In this document: positions 31,401-41,200 of the stretch, piece by piece
Layout: the number at the start of each line of letters is the position of its first letter
Numbering within the stretch: the first letter of the stretch is position 1
Assembly: GCF_000720185.1 (NCBI RefSeq)
Contig: NZ_JOIY01000045.1
Location: 1 to 57,251 of the forward strand
DNA: 57,251 bases
Origin: Streptomyces sp. NRRL S-340
GTDB lineage: Bacteria > Actinomycetota > Actinomycetes > Streptomycetales > Streptomycetaceae
Direction: 5' to 3'
Notes under the pieces: generated by a model
Databases searched by the model: none
What the model was told of the DNA's origin: nothing
Seen by the model: only the letters and a program-made list of their open reading frames with translations
Program-made: the position numbers and the translations under genes

Positions 31401-31721
31401 CGGTGCCGGGGGCGCGACGGGTGCCACGGGCGGCTCGGGCGCGGCGGCGGAGGGGGCCCAGGCGGGCTGGAAGCCGCTCTCCGGCGGCGGTGCGGGAAGG
31501 TCGACCGGCGGCCCGGCCGGCGGGGGAGGGGTGAAGGGAGCGGCCGGTGCCGGTGCGGGTGCCGTCTCCTCCGCCGCACCCGACGCGTTCTGCGTGTACC
31601 AGGCCGGTGGCGCGTAGTCGATGGTGAACTCGCCCGTCGAGTCGACGGCGGACGCAGCGTCGGGCTGGTCGTCGTCGGGCGTGGCCCAGCCCCCGCGGAT
31701 CCCGTCCCGATCGCTGTTCAC
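28458..31721 (-). CDS. EspI/MinD-like P-loop ATPase of the type VII secretion locus
   Basis: 1087 residues in three parts. Residues 1-~600 are Pro/Ala/Gly/Glu-rich and disordered, with repeated YGFPQ-type blocks. Residues ~640-895 form a ParA/MinD-type ATPase: the deviant Walker [14 protein letters not shown] has its signature Lys at 656, followed by [16 protein letters not shown] and [10 protein letters not shown]. The last ~180 residues are PGQPYPGQ-type Pro/Gln repeats. This layout resembles EspI of mycobacterial ESX-1, which responds to ATP level. AGGAGGA six bases before GTG 31721 gives a strong start. It lies downstream of eccE on the same strand and probably regulates or positions the secretion machine. 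Confidence 0.85.
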   Translation of the reverse strand: MNSDRDGIRGGWATPDDDQPDAASAVDSTGEFTIDYAPPAWYTQNASGAAEETAPAPAPAAPFTPPPPAGPPVDLPAPPPESGFQPAWAPSAAAPEPPVAPVAPPAPEPGEPANGDLVSGATVRISSAALKREFARRERAEQEGGAGDAAAFGADGTVSEGPARQDAASTGGAAAADVTDHPAGAASGGRFEEAAGHPEAGPGSDPGTGATDEAGHPAAAPRSTGGPDDAGLPPAASEPDPRSPEHSGAHGTAPGAANTADDGTDAQSTDTADTTGPTGPADAPAPGGPGAPEPSAHPGPSGEAGDATASASGADDSVGEDAEAPGNEQVSGAVPAGADTPEAAGADDSTPAAGAAPGPAQPPAQDAVPQDAPAAWGPPPAPQHAVPPLPPSYQPAAPAPAAQWPGQPPAQPATGPSAPGPSQPPAGAPDDRHAQPQPPFPPQAPQAPQPAPAAWNAPAGPQPGPAPAAPAGYGFPPPPPGPSVPQPPQQAPSGYGFPQTGAPAPSDAREGYGFPPNRPAAPGAPLPPGQAGGYGFPQPPAQPDGAQPPAAAPAPAAQQPPVDPRTGAAWPQPVQHDQRQPTNPGVAPLGYTAAVELSSDRLLNNKRQKARSGRPAAGAGRFRIGAKKEEAERQRKLELIRTPVLSCYRIAVISLKGGVGKTTTTTALGSTLATERQDKILAIDANPDAGTLGRRVRRETGATIRDLVQAIPYLNSYMDIRRFTSQAPSGLEIIANDVDPAVSTTFNDEDYRRAIEVLGNQYPVILTDSGTGLLYSAMRGVLDLADQLIIISTPSVDGASSASTTLDWLSAHGYADLVARSLTVISGVRETGKMIKVEDIVSHFETRCRGVVVVPFDEHLAAGAEVDLDMMRPKVREAYFNLAAMVAEDFVRHQQAHGLWTSDGNPPPVAAPPMPGRPLPYQPVPGGQPYPGQPVPGQPQPGQPLPGQQPYPGQQPYPGVPGQPYAGQPGQPYPAQAGPFPPPQAGPGQPYGQPAGPGQPYPQPGAGQPLPGQHPAPPAPGAQPGVPGQPVPPGPPGQFPPPQAGQPYPQQSPPQPQPQPGQPPAGPPQAPQGGQAPPPPPPAQQQQ

Positions 31722-31741
31722 AGTTCCTCCTGGTGTGGTCG

Positions 31742-32127
31742 AGCACCCTCATGCCGTGCTGGGGCGACCGTTCGTGTCGTACGGGGTCGGTCGGAAGCGG
31801 TCCTCGGCGGAGTGGAACCGAGCCGGCCCGCTCGGCCATCCCCCCGGAGCGCCGACGGCCCGGCCACGGGCTCTGATGTGGCGCCCCGGTACCAGCCTAA
31901 TCACCACAGCCGTACCGGTGGCAGCCCGTCCGGCGTCCGCCCGGGTACGCCCCGTCACACACGAGCACCCGCACACCCGTCAAGGCGGGCGAGAACCGGT
32001 CAAATCGCCCGGTGTTCGCCCGGGTCGCCGGCCGGCCGCGGCTCCCGCGCGGCCACGCACCCCGGCGAGCAAGGGAGCGGAGGACATTCCGGCCGTTCCC
32101 GTCAAAGAGTGCTGTTTCCCGGGCAGT
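31742..32127. other. Intergenic region upstream of the EspI-like gene
   Basis: 386 bases without a supportable gene on either strand. On the minus strand it should carry the promoter of the EspI-like gene. A TAGGCT hexamer near 31896-31901 (minus strand) resembles a -10 box, but no convincing -35 is 16-19 bases upstream. Two TTGAC motifs (minus strand, near 31978-32003) have no matching -10. I see no strong hairpin after the upstream gene, so read-through is possible. Confidence 0.4.
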
Positions 32128-32904
32128 TCAGTCCATGCGGCGGGCGGTGCCCAGCAGGCCGATCTCGGGGTCGGTCGGCTGCGTCATCACGTACTGCCGG
32201 TCGCGGTCGGCGCACCACAGCGTCACACCGTCGGGGAGCGTCGGAAGGGCGTCCACGTCGGCCCGCGGCAGCGCCATGGTCCGGCCCAGCTCGGCGGCCT
32301 CGTCCGGGGAGATCCGCTGCACGCCGACGAGCCGTGCCTGCCGGATCAGCCGGGGGGCCACCGGACTCAGGTACGGGAGCAGGGTCACCACCGACTGCCA
32401 GGGACCGGAGACGACCCGGCCGCGCGGCGGCCGCATGCCGCAGTCCCGGACCAGCAGGACGGGCGTACCGGCCGACGCGCCCTGCGGGGGCACCCGGCCG
32501 ACCTCGTGGACCGCCAGGCCGTTCTGCCCGCCCCCCATGGCGTGCACCATCTGCATCCACGCCTGGGCCCGGCCGGTCTCCACCGCGACGCGTGCCCCGG
32601 TGGCCGCCGCCCGCAGGGCCAGGACCTGCGCCGTCCACAGGCTCCCGATGAGGACGACGTCGTACGGCGTCGGGCTGCTGAGTCCCAGGACCGCGGGCCT
32701 GCCCTCGGCGTCCACCCCGATGACGACGCCGTCGTCCCCGATGGGCAGCGCCAGCGTGTCCAGTTGGTCCGTGGGCAGCGTGTGCCGTCCGTGCCGCGGA
32801 CCGATCAGTCCGAGGCCGGTGCGCAGCCGCCCGCGCGGCCGTCCGGCCACCGGGGAGGAAGACGTGGCCGCGAGGGCGCCCGTCCGGGGGTCCGCCATCG
32901 TCAC
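32128..32904 (-). CDS. Unassigned type VII secretion locus protein
   Basis: 258 residues from GTG 32904, which overlaps the eccE stop (GTGA) and is preceded by GGAGG; an ATG two codons later is possible. I do not recognise a named family. It has no signal peptide or membrane helix. Notable segments are LPIGDDGVVIGVDAEGRPAVLGL near the start, YDVVLIGSLWTAQVLALRAAATGARVAVETGRA, which reads like a Rossmann-type or degenerate ATPase beta-alpha unit, and LWCADRDRQYV near the end. Translational coupling to eccE makes it a probable cytoplasmic partner of the EccE membrane subunit. Confidence 0.75.
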   Translation of the reverse strand: MTMADPRTGALAATSSSPVAGRPRGRLRTGLGLIGPRHGRHTLPTDQLDTLALPIGDDGVVIGVDAEGRPAVLGLSSPTPYDVVLIGSLWTAQVLALRAAATGARVAVETGRAQAWMQMVHAMGGGQNGLAVHEVGRVPPQGASAGTPVLLVRDCGMRPPRGRVVSGPWQSVVTLLPYLSPVAPRLIRQARLVGVQRISPDEAAELGRTMALPRADVDALPTLPDGVTLWCADRDRQYVMTQPTDPEIGLLGTARRMD

Positions 32905-34229
32905 CGGGTACCTCCGAGGGGGAGCGTGGCGAGCATGGCGGGCGCCTGCTCCCGGTCCAGGCGGGCCAGGCCGGCCCCGGCGTGCCGGGCGGCGTCCTCC
33001 AGGCTCCGCCGGGCCGCGGCGAGTTCGTCGTCGCTGCGGCCGGTCACCCTCACGTGCGCGCACAGGTCCGTCTGCCGCCGGTCGCCACCGGACAGAGTGA
33101 GACTGAACGTCGTGGCGAACGCCGGCACGCTGGTGAGGGAAGCCACGAGCTGCGGCAAGGAGGCGGCGCCTGGGCCCAGTTGCGGCCAGCGCCGCACCCA
33201 GTACGTGGTGTGTCTGCGGTTGTCGCACCGCCAGCTGCGGCCGGTCTCCTCCGTGCGCCGCTCGCGCGCCTCGGTCCGTCCCGCCTCGGCCGTCACCAGC
33301 GGATTGGCGCACGCCGAGGTGGCCAGCGCCGCGATCAGCTCCTCCTCGTCGAGCACCGTGGTACGAAACCCCGCACCCGTGAGCCGGCTGGCCAGGTGGT
33401 CCGCGGCGCGCACGAGGGACTTCTGCGCCCCCACCAGGCCACCGCCGCGGGCCGCCACCGCCTCCCGGCACAGTCCGGGATCCAGTTTCAGGGCGATCCA
33501 GGTGATGCGCGCCGCCGGTGCGCCGGTCTGTGCCTGCAGCGGCGCGTAGTTGGTCACCGCCACGGAGTGCTGGGGCAGGTGGAGGGCCGGCGCGGGCCGC
33601 GTGTGCAGCACGATCTGCGCCGACTCCAGCCGGATGCCGTCCACCTCCAGGGCGTCCCGGACCAGCGCGACCGGCAGCGGCTGCCGCCCTCGCTCCGACC
33701 GCACCGCGCTGACCTCGGCCTCCACCTGCACCACCGCGCTGAGGAAGGTGCCGTCCCCGACCATCCCGACCTGCCGCCGGTCCCGGCCGCCGTAGGAGCA
33801 GGTCCGCAGGCCGGGATCGCATTCGACCGCGGGAGCCAGCCCCGGCTCGGTGCCGTCCGGCACCAGGGTGCTCGCCGCACGCCGCTGACGGGCCCGCAGC
33901 GCACGCACGGTGGCGAGCCACTCGGGCAGCGAACGTCCCCGCCGGCGCACGAAGGCGACCAGCGCGAGCAGTACGGCCACGACGGCCGCCGGTGCCAGGG
34001 CCAGGGGCCCGACGGCCCAGCCCGCGAGCAGGAGGCCGGCCGCGACTTCCAGGAGGACGAGTCGTTGCAGCCGGAACGCCCGGGTCCCGCCCCGGCGTAT
34101 CCGGGGTTGCACCGCGGCCGCCGCGGAGGAGGTCACCGGCCGGCCCGCCGGCGCCGCCGGAACCGGTGCCGGCGCGCCCGCCCGGCCCGCGCCGCCACGG
34201 GAGCGCACCCGCGTCCCGGAAGCCATCAC
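32901..34229 (-). CDS. eccE: Type VII secretion protein EccE
   Basis: 442 residues. A basic Ala/Pro/Gly-rich head (~50 residues) is followed by two closely spaced membrane helices (LVLLEVAAGLLLAGWAVGPL and PAAVVAVLLALVAFV, ~57-95). A large soluble domain then follows with the EccE-type WLATVRALRARQRR and VAVTNYAPLQAQ. EccE is a peripheral membrane subunit of the ESX core complex. Start codons GTG 34229 and ATG 34226 are adjacent. It is divergent from eccB across ~195 bases and overlaps the unassigned downstream gene by four bases. Confidence 0.85.
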   Translation of the reverse strand: MMASGTRVRSRGGAGRAGAPAPVPAAPAGRPVTSSAAAAVQPRIRRGGTRAFRLQRLVLLEVAAGLLLAGWAVGPLALAPAAVVAVLLALVAFVRRRGRSLPEWLATVRALRARQRRAASTLVPDGTEPGLAPAVECDPGLRTCSYGGRDRRQVGMVGDGTFLSAVVQVEAEVSAVRSERGRQPLPVALVRDALEVDGIRLESAQIVLHTRPAPALHLPQHSVAVTNYAPLQAQTGAPAARITWIALKLDPGLCREAVAARGGGLVGAQKSLVRAADHLASRLTGAGFRTTVLDEEELIAALATSACANPLVTAEAGRTEARERRTEETGRSWRCDNRRHTTYWVRRWPQLGPGAASLPQLVASLTSVPAFATTFSLTLSGGDRRQTDLCAHVRVTGRSDDELAAARRSLEDAARHAGAGLARLDREQAPAMLATLPLGGTR

Positions 34230-34424
34230 CGCATCCCCCCGTCATGCTCGCGGCGCGCGCGTGTTTCCGCACCGCACAAGGCCCTTGAAGGCCCCGGTAC
34301 CCTACCTGCTCCACAAGTCCCCGCGGACACCAGGCATAGTAGGGGCTCGGTCCGGCGACGAGGGGCGGGGACGGGCCCGCCCTCCGGGTACGGCGCAGGG
34401 GAAAACGGGGAGAGACACGCACAG

Positions 34425-35945
34425 ATGGCATCTCGGCGGGACCAGCTCAACGCCTACACCTTCGCGAAGCGCCGCATGCTCGCCTCGTTCGTCCGGTCGG
34501 CGCCGGGCGGCTCCGAGGAGGGCGCGCCGAAGCCGCTGCGCGCGGTGGTGCCCAGTGTGATCACGGGCGTGGTCGTGATGGCGGTCTTCGGCGCCTGGGG
34601 GATGTTCAAGCCCACCGCACCGCAGGGCTGGGACACCCCCAACGCCAAGGTCATCGTCGCCGACCGGTCCACCACCCGTTACGTCGTGCTGAAGACCGGC
34701 GGCAAGGCGCAGCTGCACCCCGTCCTGAACATGGCCTCCGCCAAACTCCTCCTCGACCCGGGACAGGGCCAGGTCGTCACCGTCGCCGAGTCCGTCCTCG
34801 ACAGCGGCCAGGTCCCGCACGGTGTCACCATCGGAATCCCCTATGCCCCCGACCGGCTGCCGTCCGCGCAGCAGGCCGGCGCGGCCAAGCGCTGGATGGT
34901 GTGCGAGCGGCCCAGCGCCGGCGGCCGGTCCATCCGGAAGGCCGCGCTCGTCCTGGACCGGCGCGACATGGGGCGCAGCGAGGGCAAGCAGCGGCTGCGC
35001 GGGGGCGAACTGCTCTACGTCATGGACCCGGACAGGAACCGCTACGTCGTGGACGCGGGCGGTACGGCCTATCCGCTGGGCGCGGACGACGAGTTGCTGC
35101 TGCGCACCGTGGTCGGTTCGGGCCGCGAGCCCGAACGGGTCTCCGGGGAGTGGCTGGCCACCCTGCACCGCGGTGACCGGATCACGTTCCCGAGGATCGA
35201 CGGTACTCCCGGTGCCCCGGCCCACGCCCCCGGCCAGCTCGACACGTCGGTCAATAAGGTCGGCATGGTCCTCAAGGCGTTCGACGCCAACCAGGAGCGG
35301 TACTACGTCGTCCTGCCCGGCCGCATCGCGCCCGTCTCCGACTTCGTCGCCCAGCTCCTGCTCTACAGCCGGGACCTGGCGCGGCTGGGACAGGCCGGTC
35401 ACGCCCGGGAGATGAGCCCTGGCGCCCTGGTGCCCGGCGGCGCCTTCGGCGCGGAACACACCTGGCCGTCCGCGGTGCCCGTCGCCGTCAACGAGGCGTC
35501 CGAGAGGGCGGGCAGCCGCAGCACCGTCTGCAACGTGCTGCGCGGTGTCTCGGCCGACGGCCGCACGACCCTCAGCACCTGGGCCGGAACGGACTTTCCC
35601 GCGCCGCTGCCCATCGGATCGGCCAGCGCCTACGTCACCCCCGGATCCGGTCAGCTCTACCGCCAGTTCCAGGGCAGCGCCACCAAGACCGGCCCCGTCT
35701 TCCTGGTCACGGACACGGGGCTGCGCTACGTACTGCAGTCCAACTCGGACAGCGCCACGGGTGACGCGGGCATCGGCATGACGGACAAGGAGAAGAAGGA
35801 GCTGGCCCAGGAGGCCCAGCAGGCGCAGACCCGCCTGGGCTACGCCGCAGTGAGCCCCGCGCCGGTCCCCGCCGCGTGGTCCGAGTTCCTGCCCACCGGC
35901 CCGCGTCTGTCGACGGCCGCCGCGCGTCAGCCGCAGGGCTCCTAG
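34425..35945 (+). CDS. eccB: Type VII secretion protein EccB
   Basis: 506 residues. It begins MASRRDQLNAYTFAKRRMLASFV, the conserved cytoplasmic signature of EccB, followed by one membrane helix (~41-60) and a long extracytoplasmic domain with internal repeats (KYVVLKTGGKAQLHPVLNMASAKLLL-type and later NKVGMVLKAFDANQERYYVVLPG). The C-terminal region has YGPALPVPIGSA-like and FLVTDTGLRYVL strands. EccB is the main periplasm-side scaffold of the ESX complex. GGGGAGA precedes the ATG by about ten bases. The mycosin gene follows after 17 bases. Confidence 0.93.
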   Translation: MASRRDQLNAYTFAKRRMLASFVRSAPGGSEEGAPKPLRAVVPSVITGVVVMAVFGAWGMFKPTAPQGWDTPNAKVIVADRSTTRYVVLKTGGKAQLHPVLNMASAKLLLDPGQGQVVTVAESVLDSGQVPHGVTIGIPYAPDRLPSAQQAGAAKRWMVCERPSAGGRSIRKAALVLDRRDMGRSEGKQRLRGGELLYVMDPDRNRYVVDAGGTAYPLGADDELLLRTVVGSGREPERVSGEWLATLHRGDRITFPRIDGTPGAPAHAPGQLDTSVNKVGMVLKAFDANQERYYVVLPGRIAPVSDFVAQLLLYSRDLARLGQAGHAREMSPGALVPGGAFGAEHTWPSAVPVAVNEASERAGSRSTVCNVLRGVSADGRTTLSTWAGTDFPAPLPIGSASAYVTPGSGQLYRQFQGSATKTGPVFLVTDTGLRYVLQSNSDSATGDAGIGMTDKEKKELAQEAQQAQTRLGYAAVSPAPVPAAWSEFLPTGPRLSTAAARQPQGS

Positions 35946-35962
35946 AGAGGAAGTCGAAGAGC

Positions 35963-37213
35963 ATGCCGCACGCGTTCGCCTCCCCCTTCCTGCGGGCGGC
36001 GGCGGTGACGGCGGCCGGCCTGGCCGTGGCCGTGACCGCCGCCGTTCCCGCTGCCGCCGGCGACTCCTTCTCCGACCAGTGCACCTTCCCCAGCAAACAG
36101 GTCTACGAGGGACGTCCGTGGGCCCTGCAGCGGGTCAACCTGGACCAGTTGTGGAGCCGGTCGCGCGGCAAGGGCGTCCGCGTGGCGGTGATCGACACCG
36201 GCGTCGACGTGAAGAACCGGCAGCTCGCCCACGCGGTCGACGCGAAGAGCGGCAAGAACTTCCTGCCCTCCAAGGACGACAAGGGCAAGAAGGTGGAAGG
36301 CGCCGGGACGCCCGCCACGACGGACACGGTCGGCCACGGCACCAAGGTCGCCGGGATCATCGCCGCCCGGCCCATGAAGGGCAGCGGCTTCGCCGGCCTG
36401 GCCCCCGAGGCCACCGTCATCCCGCTGAAGCAGAACGACGCGGAGGGGCACGGCACGGCCGGGACGCTGGCCGAGGCGGTCCGCTACGCCATCGCCGCCA
36501 AGGCCGACGTCATCAACATCTCCCAGGACACCTCGAACGCGGTCGCACCGGCGCCCGCGCTGCGGGAGGCGATCGACGCCGCACTCGGCGCCGGGATCGT
36601 CGTGGTGGCCTCCGCGGGCAACGACGGCATGGGCGGCAACGTCAAGAAGACGTACCCGGCCTCCTACGACGGAGTGCTCGCGGTGGCGGCATCCGACCGC
36701 AACAACGAACGCGCCGCCTTCTCCCAGTCCGGTGACTTCGTCGGCGTGGCCGCCCCCGGCGTCGACATGATCTCGACCGTGCCGCACGGCGGCCAGTGCG
36801 TCGACAACGGCACCAGCTTCTCCGCGCCCTACGTGGCCGGCGTGGCGGCGCTGATCAAGGCCAGGCACCGGGACTGGACCGCGCGCGAGGTGGTGGCGCA
36901 GATCGAGCAGACCGCGGAGCGGACCATCGCCGGCCACGACCGCCTCGTCGGCTGGGGTGTGGTGGACCCGGTCCGTGCGCTGACCGAGGACGACCGTCCG
37001 GTCGAGTCCCCCGACCCGCACGACGGCCTCACCAGGGCGCAGGCCCCCACCCCCGCCCGTCTCCAGCTCGGCGAGAGTGCCGACGAACGCAACACCCGCC
37101 TCGCCGTGTACGTGGCCGTCGGCACCGGGGTCCTGGTGGCCGCGCTCGGCGGCACGGCCGTGGCGGTGCGCGACGCGCGCCGAAGGGCGCGCCGTGTCGC
37201 GCGCGCCCGCTGA
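35963..37213 (+). CDS. mycP: Type VII secretion-associated serine protease mycosin
   Basis: 416 residues, a subtilisin-family protease. It has a signal peptide (~1-32), a short propeptide-like segment, and the complete triad Asp78 (VIDTGVD), His125 (GHGTKVAGI) and Ser285 (NGTSFSAPYVAG), with oxyanion Asn220. A Pro/Ala linker leads to a C-terminal membrane helix (~377-399) and a basic tail, as in mycosins. Cys40 and Cys279 could form a disulfide. Mycosins stabilise the ESX complex and cleave some substrates. GAGG/GAAGA precede the ATG. It is probably co-transcribed with eccB. Confidence 0.95.
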   Translation: MPHAFASPFLRAAAVTAAGLAVAVTAAVPAAAGDSFSDQCTFPSKQVYEGRPWALQRVNLDQLWSRSRGKGVRVAVIDTGVDVKNRQLAHAVDAKSGKNFLPSKDDKGKKVEGAGTPATTDTVGHGTKVAGIIAARPMKGSGFAGLAPEATVIPLKQNDAEGHGTAGTLAEAVRYAIAAKADVINISQDTSNAVAPAPALREAIDAALGAGIVVVASAGNDGMGGNVKKTYPASYDGVLAVAASDRNNERAAFSQSGDFVGVAAPGVDMISTVPHGGQCVDNGTSFSAPYVAGVAALIKARHRDWTAREVVAQIEQTAERTIAGHDRLVGWGVVDPVRALTEDDRPVESPDPHDGLTRAQAPTPARLQLGESADERNTRLAVYVAVGTGVLVAALGGTAVAVRDARRRARRVARAR

Positions 37214-37251
37214 GCGACGCCGCGCCGGATCGCGCGCGCGACCGGCGCGGT

Positions 37252-37267
37252 TGAGTACGCGTACTCA
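37252..37267. promoter_or_regulatory. Perfect 16-bp palindrome upstream of the esx genes
   Basis: TGAGTACGCGTACTCA is a perfect inverted repeat, 53 bases upstream of the predicted esx -35 element and 38 bases past the mycP stop. It resembles a dimeric regulator operator. I cannot assign the regulator. Confidence 0.5.
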
Positions 37268-37319
37268 GGAACAGGAACGGCCGGGCGCATAGGGTCGACA
37301 GGCACCGCGGTCAAGGCAG

Positions 37320-37348
37320 TTGGGCCCCTGACCGCCGGTGACTAGAGT
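37320..37348 (+). promoter_or_regulatory. Predicted promoter of the WXG100 gene pair
   Basis: TTGGGC (37320-37325) and TAGAGT (37343-37348) are 17 bases apart. Transcription from ~37355 would give a leader of about 155 bases before the first esx gene. A separate promoter would let the small substrates be made in excess over the machine. Confidence 0.55.
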
Positions 37349-37512
37349 GAACGGTGCTGTGAGCCGGAACGTCGGCAGGGCGCCGTCGCCCCTCGGGGCG
37401 GGGGGAACGGGGAGGGGGGACGTCCGGTGCTCCTGAACCGGTACGACGCGCTTCCCGGGCGCGCCGGAACGCGGACGACACACGTCCACGAACGACGAGA
37501 AGGAGCAGGAAC

Positions 37513-37854
37513 ATGGCGGACGGCCGGAAGCTCGACAGTGGCGAGGCCATCAGGCTCGAACAGTCCATCGTCCATCGGTACGAGTCGATCCAGGGGCAGC
37601 TCCGCCGCCTCCAGGGGACGATCGACATGATCGAGAACAACTGGACGGGGCAGGGCGCGGGGGCCTTCAACGCCAAGCAGACGGAGATCAACGACCACGT
37701 GGTCGCGCTCGGGCAGATGCTCGAGAAGGTCCTTGACGGTGTCAACATCAACCGCAAGGACAAGGAGAAGCTCGAGGACGAACTGCACGGCCGGATCCGG
37801 CAGATCGACGTCCAGGACCTGGGCGGCAAGACCTCGGCCCTCAGCGGCTACTGA
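37513..37854 (+). CDS. esxB: WXG100 protein, first of the Esx pair
   Basis: 113 residues with no signal peptide. It forms two predicted amphipathic helices joined at W44-T-G46 (NNWTGQGAGAF). A short tail rich in charged residues ends in SALSGY and lacks the YxxxD export signal. It should pair with the protein encoded 59 bases downstream. The symbol follows the usual esxB-esxA gene order; the motif content would fit the opposite naming. AGAAGGAG lies before the ATG. WXG100 proteins are both substrates and components of type VII secretion, and in Streptomyces they affect development; the latter is family knowledge. Confidence 0.92.
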   Translation: MADGRKLDSGEAIRLEQSIVHRYESIQGQLRRLQGTIDMIENNWTGQGAGAFNAKQTEINDHVVALGQMLEKVLDGVNINRKDKEKLEDELHGRIRQIDVQDLGGKTSALSGY

Positions 37855-37913
37855 GCCGTGCCGTTCCCGCTCCGTGGCGAGCGGACCGATCCGACCGAAG
37901 AGACGGGACAACC

Positions 37914-38216
37914 ATGACGAACGTCCACAACCGGGACCTCGCCGTCAAGTACGGCGTCCTCGACGCGCTGACCACCGAACTCGGCGGCATCGCCAAGAAG
38001 TTCGAGGAGGACATCAAGGCGCTCCAGGCCGATGTCCAGAAGATCGCCGAGGGCTGGGGCGGTGAGGCCTACGAGGCCTTCACCAAGCAGCACAAGAAGT
38101 GGGACATGCACGCCAACGGCATCCACCAGGCGCTGCTGACCATCGGCCACCGCATCCACGAGGCCGGCGGCGACTACCGCGCCGGCGACCTCAAGGGAGC
38201 AAGCTACTTCGAGTGA
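37914..38216 (+). CDS. esxA: WXG100 protein, second of the Esx pair, with YxxxD export motif
   Basis: 100 residues: a helical hairpin with W48-G-G50 (EGWGGEAYEAF) at the turn and a C-terminal Y88-R-A-G-D92, which fits the YxxxD/E signal recognised by EccC. It is the likely carrier of the export signal for the heterodimer. GAAGAG...GGGACA precedes the ATG weakly; the gene follows the first WXG100 gene by 59 bases in one transcript. A hairpin at 38242-38274 ends the unit. Confidence 0.92.
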   Translation: MTNVHNRDLAVKYGVLDALTTELGGIAKKFEEDIKALQADVQKIAEGWGGEAYEAFTKQHKKWDMHANGIHQALLTIGHRIHEAGGDYRAGDLKGASYFE

Positions 38217-38241
38217 GCAGGTCCGGACGGCCGCAAGGCAG

Positions 38242-38274
38242 CGGGGTGGGCGCGCACGGGAGGCGCCCACCCCG
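38242..38274. terminator. Bidirectional hairpin between esx genes and eccC
   Basis: A perfect 12-bp stem (cggggtgggcgc, 38242-38253, with 38263-38274) and nine-base loop in the 69-base gap between converging genes. Confidence 0.8.
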
Positions 38275-38285
38275 TTCCGCTGTCC

Positions 38286-41200
38286 TCAGTACCGCTCGGG
38301 CACCAGGCCCGTCTGCACCAGCGGCCTGCCCCGCCGGCGTGACACGAAGATCCCCCGGCCCGCGGGCATCGGCCGCGGCCTGACCCCGCCGAGCAGATCG
38401 CCCTCGCTGGGATCACCGGCGAGCACCACCCCCTGGGCCCCCAGTTCCGTCATCCGCTGCATGAAGGACTCGTACGAAGCACGCCCCGCCCCCGCCGTCG
38501 AGCGCGCGATGATGAACCGCACGCCCACGTCCCGGGCGAACGGAAGCAGCTCGGTCAGGCCCCCCAGCGGGTTGCCGCTCGACGTGGAGACCAGGTCGTA
38601 GTCGTCCACGACGACGTACACCGTCGGCCCGCGCCACCAGCTCCGCTCGCGCAGCTGCCGGGCCGTCACCTCCGCCGTGGGCGTGCGCCGCTGCATCAGA
38701 TCGGCCAGCGCGGCCATGTGATGCTCCATGCTGTTGGACATCGGGATGTACTCCGCCAGGTGGGAGGCGGGGGTGACGTCCAGCAGCGTGCGCCGGTTGT
38801 CGACGACGAAGAACTTGCACTCGTCACCGGAATAGCGTTCCGACAGCTGCTTGATCAGCAGCCGCAGCAGGTTGGACTTCCCGGACTCGCTCTCGCCGAA
38901 CACGAGGAAGAACGGGTCCTGTTCGAAGTCGACGAACACCGGTTCCAGGTTGTCCTCGTCGAGGGCGAAGGCGACTCCGCGCTGCGGGAAGCGGTCGCCC
39001 GCGGGCAGTTCACCCGCCGGCAGCTCGCGCGGCAGCAGGCGCACGCCGGGCGCCCCCGGCTCCTGCCAGTGCCGGGACACCTCAGCCGCCAGCGCCTGGG
39101 TGGCCGCGGCGAGGTCCGTGTCGGAGGTCAGGCCGTCGATGCGCGGCACCGCCGCCATGAAGTGCAGCTTCTGCGGGGACACACCGCGCCCCGGCACGCC
39201 CGCGGGGACGTTGGCCGCCACCTTGCGGTCGATCTCGGAGTCCATCGTGTCACCGAGGCGCAGTTCCAGACGGTTCATCAGGTGGTCCTTGATGTTCGCC
39301 CGGACCTCCATCGAGCGCGACGCGGTGAGGATCACGTGGATGCCGTAGCCCAGACCGCGCGCCGCGATGTCCAGGACGATCGCCTCCAGCGCCTCGTAGT
39401 CGGTGCGGAAACTGCCCCAGCCGTCGATGACCAGGAAGACGTCGCCCCACGGCTGGTCGGTGACGGAGATCTCGCCCCGTGCCCGGCGGCTGCGGAAGTC
39501 CGCGATCGACGCGATGCCCGACGAGCGGAAGTACTCCTCGCGGCGCGTCATCACGCCGTACACCTCGGCGACCGTCCGCCGCACCCTCTCCGGGTCGAGC
39601 CGCGAGGCGACCCCGCCCACGTGCGGCAGTCCGGCCACCGCCGCCATGCCGCCGCCACCGAAGTCCAGCCCGTAGAACTGGACCTCGTGGGGCGTGTGCG
39701 TCAGGGCGAACGCGGAGATCAGCGAGCGCAGCAGCGTCGACTTGCCCGACTGCGGGCCGCCGACGATCTGCATGTGGCCCGCCGCACCGGAGAAGTCCAC
39801 CCACAGCGGGTCACGGCGCTGCTCGTACGGCTTGTCGACCAGGCCTACGGGCACCACGAGCCGTCCCGCGCCCTCGTACCCCGGCTGGGTCAGGCCGCGG
39901 CCACGCACCGCGGTGAGGCCGGGCAGCAGCCCGTCCAGCGCCGGAGGGCTGTCCAGCGGGGGCAGCCACACCTGGTGGGCCGCCGGCCCCTGGGCCTCCA
40001 GCCGGCGCACGATCACGTCGAGCACCGTGTCCGCGAGCGCCTCGTCCACCTCGGGCCCCGTCCCCGCCCGCGGCCGCGGCACCGGCGCGTACCGCACGGG
40101 CACCTCAGCGGCGGTGAAGAGCACCGGCCGCCGGTCCACCGGCAGCGTCCCACCGGCGACCGGCGGCTGCTGCGCGCCCGAGCGGTACACGCCGGACACG
40201 TAGGCCGCCTTGAAGCGCACCATTTCGTCGGTGCCGAACTTCAGGAAGCCCGAGCCGGGGACGTTGGGCAGCTCGTACGCGTCCGGCACACCCAGTGCGG
40301 CGCGGGACTCCGCGGCGGAGAAGGTACGCAGGCCGATCCGGTAGGACAGATAGGTCTCCAGGCCGCGCAGCCGGCCCTCCTCCAGGCGCTGCGAGGCGAG
40401 CAGCAGATGGACCCCGAGCGAGCGGCCGATGCGTCCGATCTGCACGAACATCTCGATGAAGTCGGGCTTCGCGGTGAGCAGTTCGCTGAACTCGTCGATC
40501 ACCAGGACCAGCGAGGGGATCGGCTGGAGCGGGGCGCCCGCGGCGCGGGCCTTCTCGTAGTCGTGGATGTTGGCGTAGTTGCCCGCGTCGCGCAGCATCT
40601 CCTGGCGGCGGTTGAGCTCGCCGCGGATGGAGTCGCCCATGCGGTCCACCAGGGTCAGGTCGTCCGCGAGGTTCGTGATCACGGCGGCCACGTGCGGCAT
40701 CTGGGCCATGCCGGCGAAGGTCGCGCCGCCCTTGAAGTCCGCGAGGACGAAGTTCAGCGTCTCCGAGGAGTGGGTGACGGCCAGGCCCAGCACCAGGGTG
40801 CGCAGCAGCTCCGACTTGCCCGAACCGGTGGCGCCCACGCACAGGCCGTGCGGGCCCATGCCCTCCTGCGCGGCCTCCTTGAGGTCCAGCATCACCGGGC
40901 GGCCGTCCTCGCCGACACCGATCGGCACCCGCAGCCGTTCGGCCAGCGCCCGGGGCCGCCAGGTCCGACGGGTGTCGACGGAGGCCGCGTCGCCCAGACC
41001 CAGCAGGTCGGTGAACTCCAGATTGGCCAGCAGCGGTTCGTCGTCGTCCCGCCCGGCCGCCATCCGCAACGGCGCCAGCTGCCGGGCCAGGGCCTCCGCG
41101 GACTCGTAGGAGAGCGCGTCGGCCGTCCCCTCGTACACGGAGCCGTCCGGCGACTCCAGGCGCAGCGAGCCGCCGCCGACGACGACGGAGAGATCGCCCG

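Noticed and set aside
28317..32651. A ~1440-codon plus-strand frame antisense to the EspI-like gene
   Set aside because: Arg/Gly/Pro low complexity caused by the Pro-rich repeats on the other strand; it also crosses a terminator and the gap upstream of the EspI-like gene.
37427..37630. Small plus-strand open frame overlapping the esx leader
   Set aside because: It overlaps the start of the first WXG100 gene in another frame and is Arg/Ser-rich without family features.
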